Source: Caballeronia sp031450805 (GTDB lineage Bacteria; Pseudomonadota; Gammaproteobacteria; Burkholderiales; Burkholderiaceae). Taken from it: a DNA stretch of 64,000 nucleotides. The number at the start of each line of letters is the position of its first letter. Within the stretch, counting starts at the first letter, position 1. Positions 51,736 through 60,375 of this stretch are shown piece by piece. A program made the translations under genes and the position numbers. The notes beneath the pieces are model-generated. The model made no database searches. It was not told the DNA's origin and worked only from the letters and a program-made list of their open reading frames with translations. The stretch covers positions 2,356,001 through 2,420,000 of the forward strand of contig NZ_JARTVY010000001.1 in assembly GCF_031450805.1 (NCBI RefSeq). The letters are read 5' to 3'.

Positions 51736-52749
51736 TCAGTACCGGTCGAACACGCCCTGCAATCCCCCTGCCTCCGTCACCCCCGCCGCAAGCGCGAGCA
51801 TCAACAGCACGCGCGCCTTGTACGGATTGAGCGTACCCGCGCTGACGCTGCCCAGCGCATCATCCGACGCCGCGCCGTTTCGCATGACATGGCCCGAGCC
51901 CACGCGCGATGCCCGCACGACCGCGACGCCCGCCTTCACCGCATCGACGAGGGCTTGCGTCATGCTCGCATGGATGGACCCGTTACCCGTCCCCGCCACG
52001 ACGATGCCCTTCACCCCGGCCGCAACGAGCGCGTCGACCGTGATGCGCGAAACGCCCGCATGGCTCGTCACGATCTCCACCATCGGCCACTGTGCGCCGA
52101 TCGTGAATTCGCTGGCCTGCGTATGCGGCTTCGTCACCGCGCGCTGGAACTCCACGCGGCCGTCCTGCACGAAACCGAGCACGCCGACTTCCGGCGAGCG
52201 AAACGCATCGACGGCATAGGTGCTCGTCTTGGTCACGTCGCGTGCGCTGTGAATCTGGTTGTTGAACGCGACGAGCACGCCCTGCCCCTTCGCATCGGCT
52301 GAGGCGGCGACCGTGACCGCGTTGAGCAAGTTCAGCGGACCGTCGGCGGAAAGCGCGCTCGACGGACGCATTGCAGCCGTCAGCACGACGGGCTTCGCGG
52401 TCTTCACCGTCAGATGCAGCAGATACGCGGTTTCTTCGAGCGTATCCGTGCCATGCGTGACGACGATGCCCGCGATATCGTCCTGCGCCGCGAGTTCGTC
52501 GATGCGTTGCACAAGCGTCGTCCAGAGCGCGTGGCTCATGTCCTTGCTGTCGACGCTCGCAATCTGCTCTGCCTGAATGCGTGCGACGTTGCCGAGCGCG
52601 GGCACGGCGTCGAGCAGGTCGTTCACTCCGACGACGCCCGCCTTGTAGCCCGCCGTCACGGAAGCATCGCCGGCGCGTCCGGCGATCGTGCCACCCGTTG
52701 CGAGGACGGCAATCAGAGGAAGATGTTCGGGAAGAGAGTCAGGTTTCAT
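51736..52749 (-). CDS. L-asparaginase
   Basis: A 337-residue amidohydrolase of the bacterial asparaginase family. The first catalytic Thr is in LATGGTIAG and the second in VTHGTDTLEETAYLL; GTGNGS near 265 lies in the C-terminal domain. It hydrolyses asparagine to aspartate and ammonia. No signal peptide is seen, pointing to a cytoplasmic enzyme, although sequence details (ATGGTIAG with a flexible loop) resemble type II enzymes. It is downstream of cysB on the same strand but probably separate from the sulfate genes. Confidence 0.92.
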   Translation of the reverse strand: MKPDSLPEHLPLIAVLATGGTIAGRAGDASVTAGYKAGVVGVNDLLDAVPALGNVARIQAEQIASVDSKDMSHALWTTLVQRIDELAAQDDIAGIVVTHGTDTLEETAYLLHLTVKTAKPVVLTAAMRPSSALSADGPLNLLNAVTVAASADAKGQGVLVAFNNQIHSARDVTKTSTYAVDAFRSPEVGVLGFVQDGRVEFQRAVTKPHTQASEFTIGAQWPMVEIVTSHAGVSRITVDALVAAGVKGIVVAGTGNGSIHASMTQALVDAVKAGVAVVRASRVGSGHVMRNGAASDDALGSVSAGTLNPYKARVLLMLALAAGVTEAGGLQGVFDRY

Positions 52750-52778
52750 GCCGGCGATTGTAAATCAGCCGGCGCTAT

Positions 52779-53705
52779 TCACGCGGTCTCGCGCAGCTGC
52801 GCGGCGATCTGCGTTTCATCGAGCTGCGGCGCGAACATCTCGATCAGCCGGTATGCATAAGCACGCAAGAATGCACCACGGCGCAAGCCCACACGCGTCG
52901 TGCTCGCTTCGAACAAATGCTGCGTATCCAGCGCGACGAGTTCCGTATCGCGTTTCGCGTCATACGCCATCGCCGCCACGATGCCGATGCCCATCCCGAG
53001 CTCGACATACGTCTTGATGACGTCGGCATCGATGGCGGTCAGCACGATATCGGGCATCGCGCCGGCGCTCGCGAACGCCTGGTCCACATGAGAGCGACCG
53101 GTGAAGTCGTTGTCATAGGTGACGATCGGATATTCCGCGATCTGGTCGAGCGTGATGTTCGCGCGCCCGACGAGCGGATGATCCTTCGGCACGACCACCG
53201 TGTGATGCCACGAATAGCACGGAAACGTGACGATGTCGGGATAGCGGTCGAGCGCCTCCGTCGAGATGCCGATATCCGCCTCGCCGTTGATGATCATCTG
53301 CGCGATCTGCTGCGGGCTGCCCTGCCGCAGCGCGAGGTGCACTTTCGGAAATACTTCGGTGAACTGTCGAATCACTTTGGGCAGCGCGTAACGGGCTTGC
53401 GTGTGCGTCGTCGCGACGACGAGATGGCCGTTGTCCTGATCCGCGAACTGACGCGCGACGCGCCGCAGATTTTCGGCATCGAGCAACATCCGCTCGATTA
53501 CCTGATGCACCTGCTTGCCCGGCTCCGTCAGTCCCGTCAGGCGCTTGCCGCGACGAATGAAGATATCGACGCCGAGTTCGTCCTCGAGGTCCTTGATCTG
53601 TTTCGACACGCCCGATTGCGACGTATAGAGCACGTTGGCGACTTCCGTCAGATTCATGTTCTGACGCACCGCCTCGCGCACGAAGCGCAGTTGCTGGAAG
53701 TTCAT
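52779..53705 (-). CDS. cysB: CysB-type LysR regulator of sulfur assimilation
   Basis: A 308-residue LysR regulator with the CysB N-terminus MNFQQLRFVREAVRQN and NLTEVANVLYTSQSGVSKQIKDLE. The effector domain has TTHTQARYALP, as in CysB and Cbl, which sense O- or N-acetylserine, thiosulfate or sulfate. It lies 41 bases after cysA on the same strand, so the regulator is probably made from the sulfate transport transcript. CysB and Cbl cannot be fully separated by sequence alone. Confidence 0.93.
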   Translation of the reverse strand: MNFQQLRFVREAVRQNMNLTEVANVLYTSQSGVSKQIKDLEDELGVDIFIRRGKRLTGLTEPGKQVHQVIERMLLDAENLRRVARQFADQDNGHLVVATTHTQARYALPKVIRQFTEVFPKVHLALRQGSPQQIAQMIINGEADIGISTEALDRYPDIVTFPCYSWHHTVVVPKDHPLVGRANITLDQIAEYPIVTYDNDFTGRSHVDQAFASAGAMPDIVLTAIDADVIKTYVELGMGIGIVAAMAYDAKRDTELVALDTQHLFEASTTRVGLRRGAFLRAYAYRLIEMFAPQLDETQIAAQLRETA

Positions 53706-53746
53706 TCTCTGCCTCTCTTGTCTGCTGTCTTTGTTCTATCTTCGTG

Positions 53747-54817
53747 TCATTGCGCCGGGAAAACGCGCAGCGCGCGCGGCACGGCGCGTACACCATCGCC
53801 GATATCGACCCGCAGCGCACGCCACGCTTCCCGGTCCAGTTCGGCTTCGAGCACACCGCCCGCATCGCCGGCGAGCTCCACGCGCACGGACCCGCCCAGC
53901 GTCACCACGCGCCGCACGCCGACCACGATGCCATCAGGATGCGCGACGCCTTCTGCATCGTCGGCGCGATACAGCGCGAGATCGTGCGGGCGCACATAAG
54001 CGAGCGCGCGCCCGCTGAAATGCGCCTGCGCGGTGATCGCTTTCGCGGCGCCATCGGCGATGAAACCGCTGGCATCCACGTTGCCCTGCAGGCGGTTGGC
54101 CGCGCCGAGGAACTCGTAGACGAACGACGTCTGCGGATGGTCGTACACATCCTGCGGGCTGCCCACTTGCTCGACGCGTCCATGATTCATCACCACGATG
54201 CGATCCGCCACTTCGAGCGCCTCTTCCTGATCGTGCGTGACGAAGAGCGTCGAGATATGCAGGTCGTCGTGCAGGCGGCGCAGCCAGCTACGGAGTTCCT
54301 TGCGGACCTTGGCGTCGAGCGCGCCGAACGGCTCGTCGAGCAGCAGCACTTTCGGTTCGACGGCGAGCGCGCGCGCCAGCGCGATACGCTGCCGCTGACC
54401 GCCCGACAGCTCCGACGGAAAGCGCTGCGCGAGCCAGTCCAGTTGCACGAGCTTGAGCAATTCATGCACTTTCTCGCGGATGGCCGCTTCGGTCGGGCGC
54501 TCGCGGCGCGGCTTCACGCGCAAACCGAACGCGACGTTCTCGAACACCGTCATGTGCCTGAACAGCGCGTAATGCTGAAACACGAAGCCCACTTGCCGAT
54601 CGCGTGCGCCGACATGCGCGACGTCTTCGCCGTTCAGCATGACCTGGCCCGCATCGGCGTGTTCGAGGCCCGCGATCACGCGCAGCAGCGTGGTCTTGCC
54701 GCATCCCGACGGCCCGAGCAGCGCGACCAGTTCGCCCGCCGGAAAGTCGAGCGTGACGTTGTCGAGCGCGGTGAAGTCGCCGAAGCGCTTTTGCAGATTA
54801 CGAACGATGATGCTCAT
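53747..54817 (-). CDS. cysA: Sulfate/thiosulfate ABC transporter ATP-binding protein CysA
   Basis: A 356-residue ATPase. Walker A GPSGCGKTT, Q-loop FVFQHYALFRHMTV, signature LSGGQRQR, Walker B VLLLDEPFGALD and switch His FVTHDQEEALEVAD are intact; a TOBE-type domain starts near 240. It energises CysTW. The start at 54817 has GAGGAT upstream; the open frame before it runs inside cysW in another frame. Eight bases separate it from cysW. Confidence 0.95.
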   Translation of the reverse strand: MSIIVRNLQKRFGDFTALDNVTLDFPAGELVALLGPSGCGKTTLLRVIAGLEHADAGQVMLNGEDVAHVGARDRQVGFVFQHYALFRHMTVFENVAFGLRVKPRRERPTEAAIREKVHELLKLVQLDWLAQRFPSELSGGQRQRIALARALAVEPKVLLLDEPFGALDAKVRKELRSWLRRLHDDLHISTLFVTHDQEEALEVADRIVVMNHGRVEQVGSPQDVYDHPQTSFVYEFLGAANRLQGNVDASGFIADGAAKAITAQAHFSGRALAYVRPHDLALYRADDAEGVAHPDGIVVGVRRVVTLGGSVRVELAGDAGGVLEAELDREAWRALRVDIGDGVRAVPRALRVFPAQ

Positions 54818-54825
54818 GATGATCC

Positions 54826-55734
54826 TCAGTTCTGTGCGCCTTGTTTCGCATCGTCGAGCGACTGCGACATCCGCCGCTCGGCGATCAGCTTCAGCCCGAG
54901 CGTGACGAGCGCGAGCAGGGCCAGCAGCGACGCCACCGCGAACGCGGCCGAGAAGTTGTATTCGTTGTAAAGAATTTCGACATGCAGCGGCATCGTGTCG
55001 GTCTGTCCGCGGATATGACCCGAGACCACCGACACCGCGCCGAACTCGCCCATCGCGCGGGCGTTGCAGAGAATCACGCCGTAGAGCAGGCCCCACTTCA
55101 CGTTCGGCAGCGTCACGCGCCGGAAGATCTGCCAGCCGGATGCCCCCAGCACGTGCGCGGCTTCCTCTTCGTCGTTGCCTTGCGCCTGCATCAGCGGAAT
55201 CAGCTCGCGTGCGACGAACGGAAACGTGACGAAGATCGTCGCGAGCACGATGCCCGGCACCGCGAAGATGATCTGCACGTCATGCGATGCGAGCCACGGC
55301 CCGAACCAGCCCTGCGCGCCGAACATCAGCACGTAGATGAGGCCGGAGATGACCGGCGAGACCGAGAACGGCAAATCGATGAGCGTCGTCAGGAGCGCCT
55401 TGCCGCGAAACTCGAACTTCGCGATCGCCCAGGACGCCGCGAGACCGAACACGAGATTCAGCGGCACGGCGATCGCGGCGGTCATCAGCGTGAGCTTGAT
55501 CGCGGACCACGCGTCCGGGTCCTTCAACGATTCGAAGTAATAGTCGATGCCCTTCGCGAATGCCTGCGCGAACACCGCAACGAGCGGCACGACGAGAAAG
55601 AGCGCGAGAAAAAGAAGCGCGATCGCGGTGAGCAGCCAGCGTATCGCGCGCGGCTCCGTCACCGGATTGAGCGCAGGAACTTCGCGCTGGTCAGCGGTGT
55701 TCATCGCGATCGCCTTGCTGTCGGGCGTGCTCAT
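54826..55734 (-). CDS. cysW: Sulfate/thiosulfate ABC transporter permease CysW
   Basis: A 302-residue inner membrane permease with six helices: KGIDYYFESLKDPDAWSAIKLT, LIDLPFSVSPVISGLIYVL and the EAA loop EEEAAHVLGASGWQIFRRVTLP are CysW signatures. Together with CysT it forms the sulfate channel. The ATG at 55734 overlaps the cysT stop by four bases (ATGA); a second ATG ten codons later (MNTADQRE) is possible. Confidence 0.94.
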   Translation of the reverse strand: MSTPDSKAIAMNTADQREVPALNPVTEPRAIRWLLTAIALLFLALFLVVPLVAVFAQAFAKGIDYYFESLKDPDAWSAIKLTLMTAAIAVPLNLVFGLAASWAIAKFEFRGKALLTTLIDLPFSVSPVISGLIYVLMFGAQGWFGPWLASHDVQIIFAVPGIVLATIFVTFPFVARELIPLMQAQGNDEEEAAHVLGASGWQIFRRVTLPNVKWGLLYGVILCNARAMGEFGAVSVVSGHIRGQTDTMPLHVEILYNEYNFSAAFAVASLLALLALVTLGLKLIAERRMSQSLDDAKQGAQN

Positions 55735-56615
55735 GCGCGGCCTCCGTCGACATGCAGCGTCGGGACCGGCGGTGCGACCGTCCTGCTCGTGCGCCGTTGC
55801 AGAAACCATTGCAGCGTATTGATGAACAGCAGCATCAGGAACGATACGCACAGCATCACCACCGCAAGCGCCGTTGCACCGGCATAGTCGTACTGTTCGA
55901 GCTTCGTGATGATGAGTAGCGATGTGATTTCCGACTTCATCGGCACGTTGCCGGCGATGAAAATCACCGACCCGTATTCGCCGAGCGCGCGCGCAAACGC
56001 GAGCGCGAAGCCCGTCAGCAGCGCGGGGAAAAGCGATGGCAGCACGACGCGGCGAAACGTCAGCCAGCGGGTCGCGCCGAGGCACGCAGCGGCCTCTTCC
56101 TGCTCTCGCTCGAATTCCTCGAGCACCGGCTGCACCGTGCGCACGACGAACGGCAAGCCGATGAACGTCAGCGCCACCAGCACGCCGAGCGGCGTGAACG
56201 CCACCTTGATGCCGAGCGGCGCGAGCAATTGCCCGATCCAGCCGTTGCCCGCATAAACCGCGGCGAGCGAAATGCCCGCGACGGAAGTCGGCAGCGCGAA
56301 CGGGAGATCGACGATGGCGTCGACGATACGCTTGAACGGAAACGTATAGCGCACCAGCACCCACGCGACGAGAAAGCCGAACACCGCGTTGATGAGCGCC
56401 CCGCCGAGCGCGGCGAAGAACGTCAGCCGGTACGACGCCAGCACGCGCGGCGAGCTGACCGCGCGCACGAACTGCGCCCAGTCGAGCGTCGCCGTCTTGG
56501 CGAAAGTAGCCGCAAGCGGTATGAGCACGATGAGGCTCAGATACGCGAGCGTGATGCCGAGCGTCAAGCCGAAGCCCGGTAGCGCGCTCGGCTTGCGCAG
56601 GTTGAAAGTGGTCAT
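55731..56615 (-). CDS. cysT: Sulfate/thiosulfate ABC transporter permease CysT (CysU)
   Basis: A 294-residue permease with six helices; PSALPGFGLTLGITLAYLSLIVLIP opens it, VDLPFALPTSVAGISL is the conserved family loop and EEAAACLGATRWLTFRRVVLPSL the EAA motif contacting CysA. The start at 56615 has AGGAC upstream; the earlier in-frame ATG lies in a low-quality stretch. It is 165 bases after sbp, a gap that contains a hairpin and a small tandem repeat. Confidence 0.94.
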   Translation of the reverse strand: MTTFNLRKPSALPGFGLTLGITLAYLSLIVLIPLAATFAKTATLDWAQFVRAVSSPRVLASYRLTFFAALGGALINAVFGFLVAWVLVRYTFPFKRIVDAIVDLPFALPTSVAGISLAAVYAGNGWIGQLLAPLGIKVAFTPLGVLVALTFIGLPFVVRTVQPVLEEFEREQEEAAACLGATRWLTFRRVVLPSLFPALLTGFALAFARALGEYGSVIFIAGNVPMKSEITSLLIITKLEQYDYAGATALAVVMLCVSFLMLLFINTLQWFLQRRTSRTVAPPVPTLHVDGGRA

Positions 56616-56750
56616 GCTCGAATTGTCCTGTCCAGTGCGCCGGGGCGGGCGCTTGTTGCTGCACGTGCGACGAGCGGCGTCATGGCGCGCCGCTTGGTCA
56701 TTTGCCGATCCGGCTCGATGCTCCATCATCGAGCCGCCCTGCTCCGTGTC

Positions 56751-56788
56751 GTTACTGCCTTGCCGTTACTGCCGTGCCATTACTGCGG
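56751..56788. repeat. 14-base repeat, nearly three copies, at the sbp stop codon
   Basis: GTTACTGCCTTGCC (56751-56764), GTTACTGCCGTGCC (56765-56778) and ATTACTGCGG (56779-56788) are tandem copies with small changes. The stop codon of sbp (56780-56782, minus strand) sits in the last partial copy, so the end of the gene appears multiplied into its 3' flank. A hairpin GGCTCGATG/CATCGAGCC lies at 56712-56735 just beyond. Confidence 0.8.
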
Positions 56789-57814
56789 CTGATAGATCGA
56801 GTCGAACACGCCGCCATCCGCGAAGTGCGTCTTCTGCGCCTTCGTCCAGCCGCCGAAGGTATCGTCGATGGTGTAGAGCTTCAGCTTCGGAAACTGCTTC
56901 GTCAGACCGGCCGGAACCGTGTTCGAACGCGGGCGATAGAAGTTGCGCGCCGCAATCTGCTGTCCTTCGTCGCTGTACAGATACTTCAGATACGCCTCGG
57001 CGAGCTTGCGCGTGCCGTGCTTGTCGACGACCTTGTCGACCACCGCGACCGGCGGCTCCGCCAGGATGCTCACCGACGGCACGACGATCTCGAACTTGTC
57101 CGGCCCGAACTCCTTGAGCGACAAGAACGCCTCGTTCTCCCACGCGATCAGCACGTCGCCTTGCCCGCGCTGCACGAAGCTCGTCGTCGCGCCGCGCGCG
57201 CCGGAATCGAGCACGCCCGCGTTCTTGTAGAGCTTCGAGACGAAGTCCTTCGCGGTCTGCTCATTGCCGCCGGGCTTGTGCTGCGCATACGCCCACGCTG
57301 CGAGATAGTTCCAGCGCGCGCCGCCCGAGGTCTTCGGGTTCGGCGTAACGATGGATACGCCCGGCTTCGTCAGGTCGTCCCAGTCCTTGATGTGCTTCGG
57401 ATTGCCCTTGCGCACGAGGAACACGATCGTCGACGTGTACGGCGACGCGTTATCCGGTAGGCGCTTCTGCCAGTCGCCGCTGACGAGCCCCTTGCCGGCG
57501 AGCGCGTCGATGTCATAGGCGAGCGCGAGCGTTACGACGTCGGCCTGCAGTCCGTCGAGGACCGCGCGGGCCTGGCCGCCCGAACCGCCGTGCGACTGCT
57601 TGAAAGTGACCGTTTCGCCGGTGTCGGCCTTCCATTTCTTCGCGAACGCCTGATTGAAGTCCTGGTACAGCTCGCGCGTCGGATCGTAGGAGACGTTCAG
57701 AAACGATGTCTGTGCGTGCGCCTGAACACCGATGCCAATCGTCGCCGCCGCCAGCGCCAACGCGGTGAGCAGCTTTCTTCCCCTGGTCCCCAATCCCGCT
57801 TTCGTGCTTTGCAT
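56780..57814 (-). CDS. sbp: Sulfate-binding periplasmic protein Sbp
   Basis: A 344-residue solute-binding protein with a signal peptide cleaved after AHA near residue 34. Family marks are LLNVSYDPTRELY-like LNVSYDPTRELYQDFN, KQSHGGSGGQARAV (sulfate-contacting serine and glycines), TPNPKTSGGARWNYLAAW and NFYRPR near the end. It delivers sulfate, possibly thiosulfate, to CysTWA, encoded immediately downstream. A palindrome upstream may bind CysB. Confidence 0.95.
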   Translation of the reverse strand: MQSTKAGLGTRGRKLLTALALAAATIGIGVQAHAQTSFLNVSYDPTRELYQDFNQAFAKKWKADTGETVTFKQSHGGSGGQARAVLDGLQADVVTLALAYDIDALAGKGLVSGDWQKRLPDNASPYTSTIVFLVRKGNPKHIKDWDDLTKPGVSIVTPNPKTSGGARWNYLAAWAYAQHKPGGNEQTAKDFVSKLYKNAGVLDSGARGATTSFVQRGQGDVLIAWENEAFLSLKEFGPDKFEIVVPSVSILAEPPVAVVDKVVDKHGTRKLAEAYLKYLYSDEGQQIAARNFYRPRSNTVPAGLTKQFPKLKLYTIDDTFGGWTKAQKTHFADGGVFDSIYQPQ

Positions 57815-57869
57815 TCCCCGTTCTCCGTCTTATCCAATTGACGGAATCAGTCTATCGGCGCGGCTATAT

Positions 57870-57883
57870 GATTAGAAATAATC
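57870..57883. promoter_or_regulatory. Palindrome upstream of sbp, candidate CysB operator
   Basis: GATTA-GAAA-TAATC is a perfect inverted repeat in an AT-rich patch (57866-57902) 56 bases before the sbp start. LysR proteins favour such T-rich dyads, and CysB is encoded at the end of the same gene set. Which of sbp or lexA it serves is not certain, but lexA has its own operators. Confidence 0.35.
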
Positions 57884-58006
57884 GTTTTTCATCTTTTTAT
57901 ACCGAAACGTGCTAACGACCGGCGCTTTGGCGTCCTTCCATCGAAAACGCCCGCTGCGGGGCGCTGCCGGGGCGAAGTTAAAGTAATGCTTGAAAAGTAT
58001 GAAATA

Positions 58007-58022
58007 CTGTATAAAAATACAG
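58007..58022. promoter_or_regulatory. LexA (SOS) box 1 upstream of lexA
   Basis: CTGTATAAAAATACAG fits the CTGT-N8-ACAG consensus perfectly, with an AT-rich centre. It lies 39 bases before the lexA start, and a TTGAAA at 57990-57995 just upstream may be the -35 element. Confidence 0.9.
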
Positions 58023-58026
58023 TCAT

Positions 58027-58042
58027 CTGTTCATCCATACAG
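58027..58042. promoter_or_regulatory. LexA (SOS) box 2 upstream of lexA
   Basis: CTGTTCATCCATACAG is a second full CTGT-N8-ACAG site, four bases after the first (20 bases centre to centre, about two helical turns). Paired boxes allow cooperative, tight autorepression of lexA. Confidence 0.87.
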
Positions 58043-58060
58043 CGCAGCAGGGGCCAGCCA

Positions 58061-58729
58061 GTGACTAGAACCTCAAGACTTACCGCTCGCCAGCAGCAGG
58101 TCTTCGAACTCCTGCAGCGCGCTATCGAGCGCACCGGTTTCCCGCCCACGCGCGCCGAAATCGCTGCGGAACTCGGCTTCAGTTCGGCCAATTCCGCCGA
58201 GGAGCATCTTCGAGCGCTGGCGCGCAAGGGCGTGATCGAATTGGCCGCAGGGTCGTCGCGAGGCATCCGGCTGATCAGCGAAGCCGCACGCTCCGACGAG
58301 CTTCCGCATCAGTTCACGCTGCCGCATCCGAGCATCATGCAATTGTCTCTGCCGCTCGTCGGCCGGGTGGCGGCCGGCAGTCCCATCCTCGCGCAGGAGC
58401 ACATTTCACAGCACTACGCGTGCGATCCGGCGCTCTTTTCCAGCAAGCCGGACTATTTGCTGAAGGTGCGCGGGCTGTCCATGCGCGACGCCGGCATCCT
58501 GGATGGCGACCTGCTCGCGGTGCAAAAACGCACCGAAGCCAAAGACGGGCAGATCGTGGTCGCGCGTCTCGGCGACGACGTCACGGTCAAGCGCTGGAAG
58601 CGTCGTTCGGACGGCGTCGAACTGATCGCCGAGAACCCGGACTACGAGAACATTTTCGTGCGCTCCGGCAGCGGTGAATTCGCGCTGGAAGGCATCGCGG
58701 TCGGTCTGATCCGCTCGGGCGAGTTCTAG
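58061..58729 (+). CDS. lexA: SOS repressor LexA
   Basis: A 222-residue repressor from the GTG at 58061. The winged helix domain (about 1-70: LTARQQQVFELLQ, PPTRAEIAAELGFSSANSAEEHL) recognises the SOS box. The cleavage site is Ala105-Gly106 in GRVAAGSP, the catalytic serine is Ser140 in GLSMRDAGILDGD and the general base Lys177 in DVTVKRW. RecA-stimulated self-cleavage induces DNA repair genes. The earlier in-frame ATG at 57986 would place both operators inside the coding region and is rejected. Confidence 0.96.
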   Translation: MTRTSRLTARQQQVFELLQRAIERTGFPPTRAEIAAELGFSSANSAEEHLRALARKGVIELAAGSSRGIRLISEAARSDELPHQFTLPHPSIMQLSLPLVGRVAAGSPILAQEHISQHYACDPALFSSKPDYLLKVRGLSMRDAGILDGDLLAVQKRTEAKDGQIVVARLGDDVTVKRWKRRSDGVELIAENPDYENIFVRSGSGEFALEGIAVGLIRSGEF

Positions 58730-58842
58730 CGCGCCCGCTTCCCCCACGCCACGCACGACGCGGCGCGTTTCGAGTACATCAAAGCATGACGGCAGCCGTT
58801 CGCGGCTTGGCCGCAGTGCGTCCTATCGCCTGGAGAGTCATC

Positions 58843-59178
58843 ATGGAACGTTTTGCCCGTTTGTTGCCCTTCCGCCAGTTCGGCCGCCTGCGTCATCTGC
58901 GTGCGTTGATTCCCTGCGGCGTCGCGGCGCGTCCGCTTGCTGAAGCCACGCCGGATCTGTTCGATGAAATGCCGGTGCTGCCGTCGCGTCAGCCGGCGTT
59001 CGCCCGGGTGTCGCTTGCCAAGACGGTCCATGCGGAGCCGGCGCAGCGCGCCCCGGTGCGGGTCTATCGCAGCGAATCGCGCGTCATCATGGTCGGCAAG
59101 ATCAGCGAGGTGTCGCGCATGCTCGACCGCTGCATCGACGAGGAACGTGCCGGCGGCGCGGGCGGGTTTCTGGCGTGA
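58843..59178 (+). CDS. Small protein of unknown function downstream of lexA
   Basis: A 111-residue protein; GGAGAG six bases before the ATG at 58843 supports translation. The N-terminus is basic (MERFARLLPFRQFGRLRHLR), and the C-terminal third, VYRSESRVIMVGKISEVSRML, looks structured and conserved in style. It has no signal peptide, membrane helix or recognised domain. It is 113 bases after lexA with no SOS box of its own, so it could be expressed from the lexA promoter. It does not resemble SulA. Confidence 0.7.
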   Translation: MERFARLLPFRQFGRLRHLRALIPCGVAARPLAEATPDLFDEMPVLPSRQPAFARVSLAKTVHAEPAQRAPVRVYRSESRVIMVGKISEVSRMLDRCIDEERAGGAGGFLA

Positions 59179-59258
59179 ACGTCGCGGGTTGCGGGATCGT
59201 TCTTGCACCGGCGCGGTCAATCTGAGTCAGACCGACGCTCGAGAGGCTCGTGCACCGC

Positions 59259-59849
59259 ATGTCGCGAACTACCCGTCTTGTCGCTATTGCACTCGCTGTC
59301 GTTCTGTGCGGCGCGGCGGTGGCATTCATGTATGCGTCGCCGTATCTGGCGCTGGATCGCGTCAAGCGCGCGGCTGATGCGCGCGATGCAGAGACTGTCA
59401 GCGAGTACGTCGATTTTCCGGCGTTGCGCAGCAGCCTGAAGGAACAGGTCGCGGCGCTGCTGACGCGTCGCATCGACATTCAGAAGAGCGGCAATCCGCT
59501 CGCGATTCTCGGGGCGATGATCGGCGCGGCGCTCGTCGGGCCGCTGGTCGACTCCTATGCGACACCCGATGGCGTCGCCGCGATACTCAACGGCATTCCG
59601 CCGCGCGGCGTTCCTGGCGAACGGCCGCCCGCGCCGTCACGAAACGGCGCGAGCGTCACGGCGGCGTCCGGTCCGCTGCCGCAACCGCCCGGTCTGCCGC
59701 AGCCGCCACAGACGACCGCCAGATACCGCGACATCAATACCTTCGTCGTGACCTATCAGCACGGCGCTGGCGATGCACGGTATTCGGCCATCTTCCGCCG
59801 CAGCGGTCTCGTGTCATGGAAGCTCGTCGCCGTCGATCTGAACGGCTGA
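59259..59849 (+). CDS. DUF2939 domain protein, membrane-anchored
   Basis: A 196-residue protein with one N-terminal helix (RLVAIALAVVLCGAAVAFMYASPY) followed by the DUF2939 pattern YLALDRVKRAADARDAETVSEYVDFPALR and a C-terminal strand region (FVVTYQHGAGDARYSAIFRR). A Pro-rich linker (about 120-155) splits the two. The start may instead be GTG at 59250. Function unknown; probably exposed to the periplasm. It converges on the universal stress protein gene. Confidence 0.82.
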   Translation: MSRTTRLVAIALAVVLCGAAVAFMYASPYLALDRVKRAADARDAETVSEYVDFPALRSSLKEQVAALLTRRIDIQKSGNPLAILGAMIGAALVGPLVDSYATPDGVAAILNGIPPRGVPGERPPAPSRNGASVTAASGPLPQPPGLPQPPQTTARYRDINTFVVTYQHGAGDARYSAIFRRSGLVSWKLVAVDLNG

Positions 59850-59865
59850 CGAGCGCGACGCCGAA

Positions 59866-60375
59866 CTACGCGCCCTCTTCCGCCTTGACCGGCTTGGCGG
59901 CATACGCGGCGGCGTCTTCGGCTTCGGCGGATTCGCCTGCCTGACAGACCGCCACCAGAATGCTGCACGACACGCGATCGAGCAGCGGCGTGTTGCCCGC
60001 GCCCATCCACCATCGCGCCAGTCCGCTGCGGCAGCGATGCCCCACCACGACGAGATCGACCTTGAGGTTATCGGCGAGCGCGGCAATTTCGTCGATCGGA
60101 TGCCCGAACGCGAAGTGCCCCTGGGCCTGCAATCCGCGCTCACGCAGCCAGTCGACGCCCTCCTGCAGGATGTCGCGCGCCGCATCCTCGAAACGTCCGC
60201 AAGCCACGTCGGTCAGCAGACCGGCGCTCTGCGCAATACTCGATCGCATGTCGACCACGGCGAGCACATGCGTTTCCGCGTTCAGATCGAGCGCGAGGTT
60301 CGCGCCCTGGCGCAGCGCTTTGCGGCCTTCTCGGGAGCCGTCGTAGCAGAGCAGAATTTTTCGGTAGCTTGTCAT
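59866..60375 (-). CDS. Universal stress protein (UspA family)
   Basis: A 169-residue single-domain Usp. YRKILLCYDGSREGRKAL opens it, and VDLVVVGHRCRSGLARWWMG-type sequence followed by a Ser/Val strand matches the ATP-binding G2xG9xG(S/T) style motif only loosely, since GHRCRSG replaces the usual GxRG. The C-terminal 25 residues are an acidic, Ala-rich tail. The second of two adjacent ATGs is taken because GGGAG is five bases from it. Confidence 0.87.
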   Translation of the reverse strand: MTSYRKILLCYDGSREGRKALRQGANLALDLNAETHVLAVVDMRSSIAQSAGLLTDVACGRFEDAARDILQEGVDWLRERGLQAQGHFAFGHPIDEIAALADNLKVDLVVVGHRCRSGLARWWMGAGNTPLLDRVSCSILVAVCQAGESAEAEDAAAYAAKPVKAEEGA

